Source of the DNA: Bacteroides sp. M10
GTDB lineage: Bacteria > Bacteroidota > Bacteroidia > Bacteroidales > Bacteroidaceae
Direction: 5' to 3'
NCBI RefSeq assembly: GCF_014334015.1
Contig: NZ_CP060488.1
Span: forward strand, 4,360,501 to 4,424,500
Length of the DNA: 64,000 nucleotides
Positions within the stretch are counted from its first letter, which is position 1. Each line of letters begins with the position of its first letter. The notes beneath the pieces are model-generated. The model made no database searches. It had not been told where the DNA came from and saw only the letters and a program-made list of their open reading frames with translations. A program made the translations under genes and the position numbers. Positions 16,170-24,129 of the stretch are shown here, in pieces.

Positions 16170-18002
16170 CTAACACACGCACACATGCGTGCGCGTATAA
16201 ACGCCTTTATCGTCTGTATTGATAAGCAATCCTTTTTTTATCAGACGGTTCAGCCAGCTAAGAGCAGTGTTAGGTTTGATTTTCATCTTTTCAGCCTGCT
16301 CCAACAACTGTGCACGGGTGAACTGGTTGCCCATTATTTCAAAAAGTGCATCCCGGTCGGCATTGGCTCTATGTTTGACCTCTGTGGAAGGAAGAAAAGA
16401 TAAGATATGTGTGGCATGACGATAGAGCGGAGTTACAAGTTCCAGCACCGCATGGAAATCTTCAGCGGTGATTGTCACATCCCAACGGGTGATAATGCCG
16501 TCTTTGATATTATCGGCGGCAATCTCCTTGTCAGGGGTCAGCAGAGGGGAGGAAGAATCCTTGAACTGATAAGGTTGGTCGCATTCCTGTGCACGAATCA
16601 TAGCTATTTCTGCCATGATACGGCACGTATTGACAGCCAGTCGGGCTATGGAACTGCTCATTTCGTTATCGTTGGCAAGTCCCGAACGGAAAAACAGATC
16701 GGCAAAGAGGGTATTGAACTCTTGCTTTTGTTCATCAGTGAGCCGGAGCGTATGAAGCCCGTGTGCTTTCATCAGGTCCAGTTGCTTTTTCCATTCCAGG
16801 CCTATGCCTGTGAAGATGGCCTCCAGATCGGTTTCGCCACTTTCAAACTGGTTGATCCATGTCCATATACCGTGCATATAATAAAACAGCTGGCGCGAGA
16901 AGAGACCGTTCTCTGTCGAGGGAATGAGTGGTTTTACTTGTGCGGGCGTGCCGGAAAGCAGGAGGGAGAGATAGCTTTTCTTTACTTCCCGGTATTCCTG
17001 GTCGGTGCGCCGGTTGTACGACAGACGGTCGTGGTCGAATGCTTTGCGGAGTGTATCGCTCCAGTGTCCGTATTCAGAACCGATAGCAGCGGAGATGGTA
17101 TCCGCTTCGGTTTCGCAGATAAGTCCTGTGCCGTTGGCATCCATGATATTTTGCAGAATACCCGTTCCGGTGTTATTACCCGAGATGAGGAACATTTTAT
17201 TCTTGGGCATTTGAGGAGCTTCCACTTTGCAGCGCTCCTTTCCCATGGTATCATAGGCGGCTTTCTCTTTTTTGTAGGCCTTGACCTCTTCCGCTACTTT
17301 TTGGCGGATCTCGTCATGAATAGGCTCTACAAGCAGCCGGATGAACGAAAGAATTCCCTTACCCGAGGCGGAAGGGGCTACAATAAAACTTTGCAGGCAA
17401 GGAGACTGGAGTTTGCCGGCGTATGGACATCTCACATATCGCTCCATGCTGGCACCTATGGCGGTCAATGCTCCGAGCAGCATGACATCGCGTTGTGTGG
17501 GGCTGGTGGCATAACTCATGATGAGCAGCAGGATTTTCGGCCAGTCCGCTTCGGTGAAAGAGGGCAATGGCTGGTTCGGGTCACTCCCGTCCTGCAGTTC
17601 TTCGGATTCGTACGGTTCTTCATTGTCCACCTTATTATATACGTGCGTGTGTGTGAGATTTTTGGACGGTGCATTTCCTGCATTTTTTGCATTTTTCCGG
17701 TGGTTCATCATTTCCTCTTTGCAGAGAGTCACACCCGCCCTTTCAGCAAGATGGAATGCAGTGCTCAGATGGACATCTCCATGCCGGGTAGTAAGTGCAT
17801 TGGAGAATATCCGTTCGGCATGTTCCCGTTCGTACTTGGCAGACACCCGGCACAACCGATGGAAAAACTCGCGTCCCGCTTCTCCGCAATCCGTTGCGAT
17901 GGCGAACGCCAGTTGTACATATTCAGCATACGTAGGGGCAATATCCGCTCCTGCAGTTTCAACCGCCTCACAGAGGCGGCATAACGATTCAATTTCGTCC
18001 AT
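16170..18002 (-). CDS. DUF3987-type ATPase/primase-associated protein
   Basis: This 610-residue protein has a primase C-terminal-like helical region first (about 1-110, ATDCGEAGREFFHRLCRVSA). A low-complexity linker follows (KNAKNAGNAPSKNLTHTHVY), then a DUF3987 helicase-like P-loop domain with Walker A FIVAPSASGKGILSFIRLL and an acidic strand GLICETEADTIS. It likely works in nucleic-acid transactions such as replication or primase loading. It follows the VirE-N-like gene by 29 bp on the same strand, the usual pairing in Bacteroides. The C-terminal tail (YTRTHVCVC) is encoded by a 27-bp alternating purine-pyrimidine tract. Confidence 0.85.
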   Translation of the reverse strand: MDEIESLCRLCEAVETAGADIAPTYAEYVQLAFAIATDCGEAGREFFHRLCRVSAKYEREHAERIFSNALTTRHGDVHLSTAFHLAERAGVTLCKEEMMNHRKNAKNAGNAPSKNLTHTHVYNKVDNEEPYESEELQDGSDPNQPLPSFTEADWPKILLLIMSYATSPTQRDVMLLGALTAIGASMERYVRCPYAGKLQSPCLQSFIVAPSASGKGILSFIRLLVEPIHDEIRQKVAEEVKAYKKEKAAYDTMGKERCKVEAPQMPKNKMFLISGNNTGTGILQNIMDANGTGLICETEADTISAAIGSEYGHWSDTLRKAFDHDRLSYNRRTDQEYREVKKSYLSLLLSGTPAQVKPLIPSTENGLFSRQLFYYMHGIWTWINQFESGETDLEAIFTGIGLEWKKQLDLMKAHGLHTLRLTDEQKQEFNTLFADLFFRSGLANDNEMSSSIARLAVNTCRIMAEIAMIRAQECDQPYQFKDSSSPLLTPDKEIAADNIKDGIITRWDVTITAEDFHAVLELVTPLYRHATHILSFLPSTEVKHRANADRDALFEIMGNQFTRAQLLEQAEKMKIKPNTALSWLNRLIKKGLLINTDDKGVYTRTHVCVC

Positions 18003-18031
18003 AATTTTAATTTATAGTTTTTAATATCTAA

Positions 18032-18661
18032 TTATTTGTTGTTTCTAAACAACGCTCCCGGATCATGACTAAGAAAACAAGACCTTACAATGTCCTTACC
18101 GGAAAAGTCTACCCCTTTACGTTTTTCTCCGAATGGGGGAAGTGTTTCCGTACCATAGAGCAGCACGGTGAACATCATTGCCAGTTTCATATTTTCGATG
18201 ATACTGTTTGTGTCGTTAGCCATGGGTAAATGATCGTAGGGTACGAATGCTTTCACGCCCCGTCCGCTGGGACTGATAAACGTGAGTACAGGATGCAGAA
18301 GGTGGTCATTAAACAATGTGCTGCGCATTTCCACTGCCTCCTGATAGGAATCGAGATGGTCGATATCTACCACTACCAGATGTGAAGAAGCTACGAAACA
18401 TTTGCTGTTGCGACGCGAGAACGTACCACAGGGAGTCACATAAGGCAATAGTGATGCTTTTGCTGTCCGTATATCTCCGGAATTGCGTACTTGTTCGGTC
18501 AGAATTTTGAGATTCTCGTTGCAGGTTATCATTTGAAAAACTTGTTCTACGGAGACTTCGCAGGAGGGAATCAGTGTTGCAGGAGTAACAATCCGTCCCT
18601 GTTCATTTTTGATGGGAGCAATGGGAGGCATGAAATAAGACATTCTAAAATCGTTTGTCAT
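18032..18661 (-). CDS. BT4734-like (VirE N-terminal) primase-like protein
   Basis: This 209-residue protein of the VirE_N/BT4734-like family contains HLVVVDIDHLDSYQEAVEMR (an hDhD-type metal site as in archaeo-eukaryotic primase folds) and LTFISPSGRGVKAFVPYDHL. A primase-polymerase relationship is inferred from these motifs. It is often the N-terminal half of a single protein with DUF3987; here the two are separate genes 29 bp apart. It is first in this leftward pair. The region upstream contains a perfect 20-bp palindrome. Confidence 0.82.
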   Translation of the reverse strand: MTNDFRMSYFMPPIAPIKNEQGRIVTPATLIPSCEVSVEQVFQMITCNENLKILTEQVRNSGDIRTAKASLLPYVTPCGTFSRRNSKCFVASSHLVVVDIDHLDSYQEAVEMRSTLFNDHLLHPVLTFISPSGRGVKAFVPYDHLPMANDTNSIIENMKLAMMFTVLLYGTETLPPFGEKRKGVDFSGKDIVRSCFLSHDPGALFRNNK

Positions 18662-18736
18662 AACATTTATATTTTTTGATTATCGCCTTGAATTTTCAAA
18701 ACGCGGGGCGAAGGTAGAAATAGCTTTTAAATATAT

Positions 18737-18756
18737 CGTTCAGACATGTCTGAACG
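18737..18756. promoter_or_regulatory. Perfect 20-bp palindrome, candidate operator
   Basis: CGTTCAGACATGTCTGAACG is a perfect dyad in the divergent region between the VirE-N-like gene (leftward, start 18661) and the small gene at 18815. Position and symmetry suggest a dimeric repressor or activator site controlling the module; no regulator is assigned. Confidence 0.75.
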
Positions 18757-18814
18757 GATATGCATAAAATTAACATATAATACAACGTATTTAACAATTA
18801 ATAAAATTATAAAC

Positions 18815-19104
18815 ATGAAAAAATTTAATCATCCCGTACTGGGCCATTTCATCGCAGAGCAGTTTGAACGTGCTAACTTGGCAATAGAGGCTATGCGTAA
18901 AGAAATCCACATGGGAAAACCCACTTATTACAAGATGACATCTGGGGAGATTTACGTCTAAGTGATTTTACCCGTCTTTTTTCCTATTACTATGACAATC
19001 TCACAAAAGAAGAGTTTCGAGCCAAAATGGTAGAATGGGGAGAACTTTATATTGAGTATAGGGAGAAAAATGAGGATATGGATGAAAATCTAAATCAAGA
19101 ATAA
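18815..19104 (+). pseudogene. Small gene with apparent -1 frameshift
   Basis: From ATG 18815 the frame encodes 48 residues (MKKFNHPVLGHFIAEQFERA, ending TYYKMTSGEIYV). The -1 frame is open from 18901 and continues with coding-like sequence (DDIWGDLRLSDFTRLFSYYY, then EFRAKMVEWGELYIEYREKN) to a stop at 19104, five bases before the next gene. One -1 shift near 18932 would give about 97 residues. No slippery run is seen, so this is a decayed gene or sequencing error rather than obvious programmed frameshifting. The intact protein looks like a small helical regulator; I do not recognise the family. Confidence 0.5.
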
Positions 19105-19108
19105 AGTA

Positions 19109-20515
19109 ATGCAGGAAGTCCAACGTTTTAATAAAGTCCTAAAATCTTTTGTCCTTTCAGGGGACATCATTTTACTGAACTTACTGTTGTGGGTGTTTGG
19201 TTCTCTTTGGGGAAACCGTTCTCCTTTTGAGTTTTCCATGCCTCTTTTCCAGAACATGGCTTTGATGACTTTATGTTATCTGGTTTGCAACATTCGTTCT
19301 GGAGTGATCCTTCATCGTCCGGTGGTTCGTCCGGAGCAAATAATGCTTCGGGTAGCACGGAACATGATTCCTTTTGTATTGATGGTACTGGGACTTTCGT
19401 ACATATTCCATTTTGAATGTGTTAACCTGCGTCAGTTGGGGGCATTTTACGTAGTTCTCATTATCGTTATTATTTCTTATCGCCTGACGTTTCGTTATAT
19501 TCTGGAGCTTTATCGCAAAAGTGGGGAAAATGTCCGAAAGGTAGTACTGGTGGGTAGCCATGAAAATATGCAGGAACTTTATCATTCCATGACGGATGAT
19601 CCGACATCCGGATATCGTGTGCTGGGATATTTTGAAGATTTCCCATCAGACCGCTATCCTATGAATATAGCTTATTTGGGACAGCCGTGCGAAGCTGTTG
19701 ATTATTTGACCCGTAATGCGGGAAAGATAGACCAGCTCTATTGTAGTCTTCCTTCCGCCCGTAGTGCTGAAATTGTACCGATTATCAACTATTGCGAGAA
19801 TCATCTGATTCGTTTTTTCAGCGTTCCCAATGTCCGGAACTATCTGAAACGGAGAATGTATTTTGAAATGCTAGGTAATGTTCCGGTACTTTCTATCCGT
19901 CGTGAGCCACTTGAGTTATTGGAAAATCGTATTGTGAAACGTAGCTTTGATATTATTTGCTCGCTACTGTTCCTTTGTACCCTTTTCCCGATTATATATA
20001 TCATTGTGGGACTGGCTATAAAGATAAGTTCTCCCGGACCTGTCTTTTTCAAACAGAAACGAAGCGGTGAAGATGGTCGTGAATTTTGGTGCTATAAATT
20101 TCGTTCAATGCGGGTGAATGCACAAAGTGATACGCTTCAGGCTACGGAATGTGATCCTCGTAAAACCCGTATCGGTAATCTGATTCGCAAGACGAATGTG
20201 GATGAACTTCCTCAATTTATTAATGTATTGAAAGGGGATATGTCTTTAGTGGGTCCCCGTCCGCACATGTTGAAGCACACAGAAGAATATTCCCATTTAA
20301 TAAATAAATATATGGTTCGTCATTTTGTGAAACCGGGTATTACAGGCTGGGCACAGGTGACAGGTTTTCGTGGAGAAACGAAAGAGCTTTGGCAGATGGA
20401 AGGACGTGTGCAACGTGACATCTGGTATATCGAGCATTGGACGTTCATTCTGGACTTATATATCATGTATAAGACTGTGTATAATGTCATCCGTGGGGAT
20501 AAAGAGGCTTATTAG
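19109..20515 (+). CDS. Undecaprenyl-phosphate sugar-1-phosphate transferase (capsule initiating enzyme)
   Basis: This 468-residue WcaJ/WbaP-type polyprenyl glycosylphosphotransferase puts the first sugar phosphate on undecaprenyl phosphate at the inner membrane. It has about four N-terminal membrane helices, a CoA-binding-like central domain (VRKVVLVGSHENMQELYHSM), a further helix (FDIICSLLFLCTLFPIIYII) and the catalytic domain with SPGPVFFKQKRSGEDG, CYKFRSMR, DELPQFINVLKGDMSLVGPR and GITGWAQV. Which sugar is transferred cannot be read from sequence. It starts the main capsule gene run after the module. Confidence 0.93.
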   Translation: MQEVQRFNKVLKSFVLSGDIILLNLLLWVFGSLWGNRSPFEFSMPLFQNMALMTLCYLVCNIRSGVILHRPVVRPEQIMLRVARNMIPFVLMVLGLSYIFHFECVNLRQLGAFYVVLIIVIISYRLTFRYILELYRKSGENVRKVVLVGSHENMQELYHSMTDDPTSGYRVLGYFEDFPSDRYPMNIAYLGQPCEAVDYLTRNAGKIDQLYCSLPSARSAEIVPIINYCENHLIRFFSVPNVRNYLKRRMYFEMLGNVPVLSIRREPLELLENRIVKRSFDIICSLLFLCTLFPIIYIIVGLAIKISSPGPVFFKQKRSGEDGREFWCYKFRSMRVNAQSDTLQATECDPRKTRIGNLIRKTNVDELPQFINVLKGDMSLVGPRPHMLKHTEEYSHLINKYMVRHFVKPGITGWAQVTGFRGETKELWQMEGRVQRDIWYIEHWTFILDLYIMYKTVYNVIRGDKEAY

Positions 20516-20579
20516 GTGAGGTATTGGAAATTGAGTAAAAATTAAATCAATAGTTGTAAAATTACATGAGTAGGTGGTT

Positions 20580-21389
20580 ATGAGAAAACTGAAACGATTG
20601 ACTTTGGGTGTGTTACTTGCTTTTTTGCTGGTATCCTGCCAATCATATAAGAAAGTACCTTATTTGCAGGATACGGCTTTTGTGAATGATACAGAACAGA
20701 ATGTTCTTCAGACAGGTGTGAAGGTAATGCCAAAGGATTTGTTGACGATTGCCGTGTCTTGTTCCACTCCGGAACTGGCTGCACCTTTCAATCTGGTAAA
20801 TTCGGGTACTGCTAGTGGAATGGAGGGAAAGACGGTGGGACAAGGAACCGCGTCATCTGCTCTACAGCAATATTTGGTAGATAATCAGGGGAATATCAAC
20901 TTTCCAGTATTGGGTGAGATTCATGTAGGTGGATTGACTAAGCTGGAAATAGAAAATTTAATCATAGATAAGTTGAAGGTTTATTTGAAAGAAGCACCGC
21001 TTGTAACTGTACGTATTGTTAATTATCGGATTTCGGTATTGGGGGAAGTTACCAAGCCAGGCAGCTTTGTAGTCTCTAACGAGAAGATTAATTTGTTGGA
21101 AGCTCTTGCAATGGCAGGTGATTTGACCATTTATGGTATGCGTGATAATGTGAAACTGATCCGGACAGGGCAAGATAACAAGCAGGAAATTATTACTATG
21201 GACTTGAATAAGGCTGAAACGGTACTGTCTCCTTATTATCAGCTACAACAGAATGATATAATTTATGTGACACCTAATAAGACTAAGGCTAAGAATTCGG
21301 ATATAGGAACCAATACGGGATTATGGTTTTCTGCTACTTCTATCTTGGTTTCACTTGCAAATATATTGGTAATTTTATTAAATAAGTAA
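20580..21389 (+). CDS. wza: Polysaccharide export lipoprotein, second wza copy
   Basis: This 269-residue paralogue of the gene at 13789 has a lipoprotein signal ending LVSCQSYKK, a Poly_export domain with a roughly 20-residue insertion (SGTASGMEGKTVGQGTASSA) absent from the first copy, an SLBB domain (RISVLGEVTKPGSFVVSN) and a C-terminal hydrophobic segment. It forms the outer-membrane exit with Wzc, encoded six bases downstream. ATG 20580 is preferred to the GTG at 20574. Confidence 0.93.
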   Translation: MRKLKRLTLGVLLAFLLVSCQSYKKVPYLQDTAFVNDTEQNVLQTGVKVMPKDLLTIAVSCSTPELAAPFNLVNSGTASGMEGKTVGQGTASSALQQYLVDNQGNINFPVLGEIHVGGLTKLEIENLIIDKLKVYLKEAPLVTVRIVNYRISVLGEVTKPGSFVVSNEKINLLEALAMAGDLTIYGMRDNVKLIRTGQDNKQEIITMDLNKAETVLSPYYQLQQNDIIYVTPNKTKAKNSDIGTNTGLWFSATSILVSLANILVILLNK

Positions 21390-21395
21390 TTAGTA

Positions 21396-23822
21396 ATGAA
21401 AGAGAATTCGTATAACAATAATGTGAGTGAATTAGACGAAGAGAAAGTAAATTATCAGGAAATTCTCTTTAAGTATATAATTCACTGGCCTTGGTTTGTT
21501 GCTTCGGTTTTAGCTTGTTTTATTGGTGCCTGGGTGTATTTGCATTTTCAAACTCCCGTATATCAGGTTTCTGCTTCTATCATGATAAAGAATGATAAAA
21601 AGAATGGTGGTGGAAATACTGCAGATTTGGAAAGTTTGGGATTAGGTGGAATGATTACTTCTACGCAGAGTATTGATAATGAGATAGAAGTGCTACGCTC
21701 AAAAACAATACTGAAAGAGGTCGTTAATAATCTGGAACTTTATATTACTTACTATGATGAGGATGAGTTTCCTAAAAAGGAACTGTATAAAACCTCTCCC
21801 GTAATTGTGAATTTGACAGCACAAGAGGCGGATAAATTGCCAAATGCAGCTTTGGTTGATATGAAGTTATCTCCAGAAGGTGGTTTGGATGTGAATCTAA
21901 AGATAGGCTTGAACGAATATAATAAGCATTTTGATAAACTTCCAGCGGTGTTACCTACGGATGCAGGTACATTTGGGTTTACATTGAAAGATTCTTTATC
22001 AAATGGGAAGATAGTAGGGCAAAGTGTAGTACGAAATATCAGCGCTGTAGTTAGTCAGCCTTTTGGGATGGCAAAAGGATATCAGTGGGCATTGGAAATA
22101 GCACCTACCTCAAAAACGACTTCTGTAGCAGTTGTTTCATTGATGAATACGAATATACAGCGAGGACAGGACTTTATCAATAAGTTAATGGAAATGTATA
22201 ATCGGAATACGAATAATGATAAAAATGAGGTTGCTGAAAAGACGAGAGAGTTTATCAATGAACGTATTAAGATTATTGATGAGGAACTTGGCACTACAGA
22301 GGATAAGCTGGAAGCTTTTAAAAGAAATGCAGGATTGACGGATATCAGTAGTGATGCCCAATTAGCAGTATCGGGAAATGCTGAATATGAAAGAAAACGT
22401 GTAGAAAATGGAACTCAAATTAATTTAGTTCGTGATCTTAATAAATATATCAATAATCCGTCGAATGAGTATGAAGTATTACCTAGTAATATTGGTTTAT
22501 CCGATAATGGTTTAACTACTCAAATAGATCGTTATAATGAATTGATTATTGAACGTAAGCGTTTACTTCGTACTTCTACGGAAAGTAACCCGATGATTGT
22601 AAATCTGGATACAAGTATTCGTGCCATGAAAGCAAATGTAAAAGCTGCTATTGATGGGACTTTACAAGGCTTGCTTATCGTGAAGGCTGATCTGGATCGT
22701 GAGTCCAGTCGTTTTTCCCGTCGTATCAGTGATGCTCCGGGACAGGAGCGCCAGTATGTAAGTATTGCACGTCAGCAGGAAATCAAGGCTGGGCTTTATC
22801 TGATGCTTTTGCAGAAACGTGAAGAGAATGCTATTACTTTAGCCGCTACTGCGAATAATGCAAAGATTATTGATGAGCCGGCGGCTGAAGGTGGCCCAGT
22901 TTCTCCTAAGCCTAGGATAATCTACTTAATTGCCTTAGTGGTAGGAGTGGGGTTTCCTGTCGGTACTATTTTCTTAGTTGGTCTGACTAAATTTAAAATA
23001 GAGGGTCGTGGTGATGTCGAGAAATTAACGAATTTGCCTATTGTAGGTGATGTGCCGTTGACAGAAGAAACAAATGGCTCTATTGCTGTGTTTGAGAATC
23101 AGAATACTTTAATGAGTGAAACTTTCCGTAATATCCGTACTAATCTTCAGTTTATGCTTGAGAATGATCAGAAAGTGATTTTAGTTACTTCGACGGTTAG
23201 TGGTGAAGGTAAATCTTTTATTTCTTCAAATCTAGCGATTAGCCTTTCTTTGTTAGGAAAGAAAGTGGTGATTGTGGGGCTTGATATTCGTAAGCCTGGT
23301 TTGAATAAAATTTTTAATCTTCCGCGGAAAGAGCAAGGGATTACTCAATATCTGTCAAATCCAGAAAAGAATCTGATGGATTTCGTTCAACCTTCGGATG
23401 TTAGTAAGAATTTGTATATTCTTCCAGGTGGAACTGTACCGCCTAATCCTACAGAATTATTGGCTCGTGATGCTTTGGATAAAGCGATTGAAGTATTGAA
23501 AAAGAACTTTCATTATGTGATTTTGGATACTGCTCCGGTTGGTATGGTAACTGATACTTTGCTCATAGGTCGTGTAGCAGATTTGTCAGTTTACGTATGT
23601 CGGGCAGACTATACTCGGAAAGCAGAGTTTACCTTGATTAATGAATTGGCTGATAGTAATAAGTTACCTAATCTTTGTACTGTAATCAATGGGCTGGATC
23701 TTCAGAAGAAAAAGTACGGTTATTATTACGGTTATGGTAAGTATGGCAAATATTACGGCTATGGCAAGCGTTATGGCTATGGCTATGGTTATGGAGAACA
23801 ACATAGGGTAAAAGACGAATAG
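21396..23822 (+). CDS. wzc: Capsule co-polymerase and tyrosine autokinase
   Basis: This 808-residue inner-membrane protein controls chain length and export. It has a Wzz domain with a first membrane segment (WPWFVASVLACFIGAWVYLH) and a second (IIYLIALVVGVGFPVGTIFL) flanking a periplasmic coiled region, then a BY-kinase domain with Walker A STVSGEGKSFISSN (Lys606), Walker A' VVIVGLDIRKPGL and Walker B FHYVILDTAPVG. The C-terminus is a striking Tyr/Gly cluster (GYYYGYGKYGKYYGYGKRYG) that would be the autophosphorylation target. Confidence 0.95.
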   Translation: MKENSYNNNVSELDEEKVNYQEILFKYIIHWPWFVASVLACFIGAWVYLHFQTPVYQVSASIMIKNDKKNGGGNTADLESLGLGGMITSTQSIDNEIEVLRSKTILKEVVNNLELYITYYDEDEFPKKELYKTSPVIVNLTAQEADKLPNAALVDMKLSPEGGLDVNLKIGLNEYNKHFDKLPAVLPTDAGTFGFTLKDSLSNGKIVGQSVVRNISAVVSQPFGMAKGYQWALEIAPTSKTTSVAVVSLMNTNIQRGQDFINKLMEMYNRNTNNDKNEVAEKTREFINERIKIIDEELGTTEDKLEAFKRNAGLTDISSDAQLAVSGNAEYERKRVENGTQINLVRDLNKYINNPSNEYEVLPSNIGLSDNGLTTQIDRYNELIIERKRLLRTSTESNPMIVNLDTSIRAMKANVKAAIDGTLQGLLIVKADLDRESSRFSRRISDAPGQERQYVSIARQQEIKAGLYLMLLQKREENAITLAATANNAKIIDEPAAEGGPVSPKPRIIYLIALVVGVGFPVGTIFLVGLTKFKIEGRGDVEKLTNLPIVGDVPLTEETNGSIAVFENQNTLMSETFRNIRTNLQFMLENDQKVILVTSTVSGEGKSFISSNLAISLSLLGKKVVIVGLDIRKPGLNKIFNLPRKEQGITQYLSNPEKNLMDFVQPSDVSKNLYILPGGTVPPNPTELLARDALDKAIEVLKKNFHYVILDTAPVGMVTDTLLIGRVADLSVYVCRADYTRKAEFTLINELADSNKLPNLCTVINGLDLQKKKYGYYYGYGKYGKYYGYGKRYGYGYGYGEQHRVKDE

Positions 23823-24129
23823 TTAGTTGAAAAAGATTTCGTTGTGATATGATATTTCACAATGACGAAAACATCGTTTTATAGAATTGCAGATGTAAGG
23901 TAAAGATTAGATTGATTATCTTTTAAACGAACAACTTACCACAGCCATTCGAATTTTTAAAGCTTGTCACTACATAAGTTTTTCAGTGTTAAATGCCACT
24001 TCTGTCAGTGAATATTACAAAATAATTTAAAGCTCAAAACTGGCTATGATACCTGCAAGGGCATTATGACCATATAGTAAGTGCTTATATGAATAAAAGT
24101 CATTTTATTCGAAGGATAAAAATCTAATT
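23823..24129 (+). other. 307-bp spacer between wzc and wzx with one imperfect hairpin
   Basis: TTTCGT-TGTGA (23837-23847) can pair with TCACA-ATG-ACGAAA (23857-23870), leaving a 3-nt bulge, just after wzc. No coding frame, no consensus promoter and no T-run terminator were seen in the rest. This may be where upstream and downstream capsule segments were joined, since spacing elsewhere in the operon is tight. Confidence 0.45.

Noticed and set aside
16407..17984. Rightward 525-residue open frame opposite the DUF3987 gene
   Set aside because: It lacks recognisable domains, while the opposite strand has P-loop and primase-associated motifs and is paired with VirE-N.
18737..18756. Resemblance of the 20-bp palindrome to a known eukaryotic p53-type site
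   Set aside because: Chance similarity of a RRRCATGYYY-like core; meaningless in a bacterial genome.
13789..21389. Module between the wza copies explained as a transposon using wza as direct repeats
   Set aside because: The wza copies are too diverged to be recent target duplications and no transposase or integrase lies in the module.
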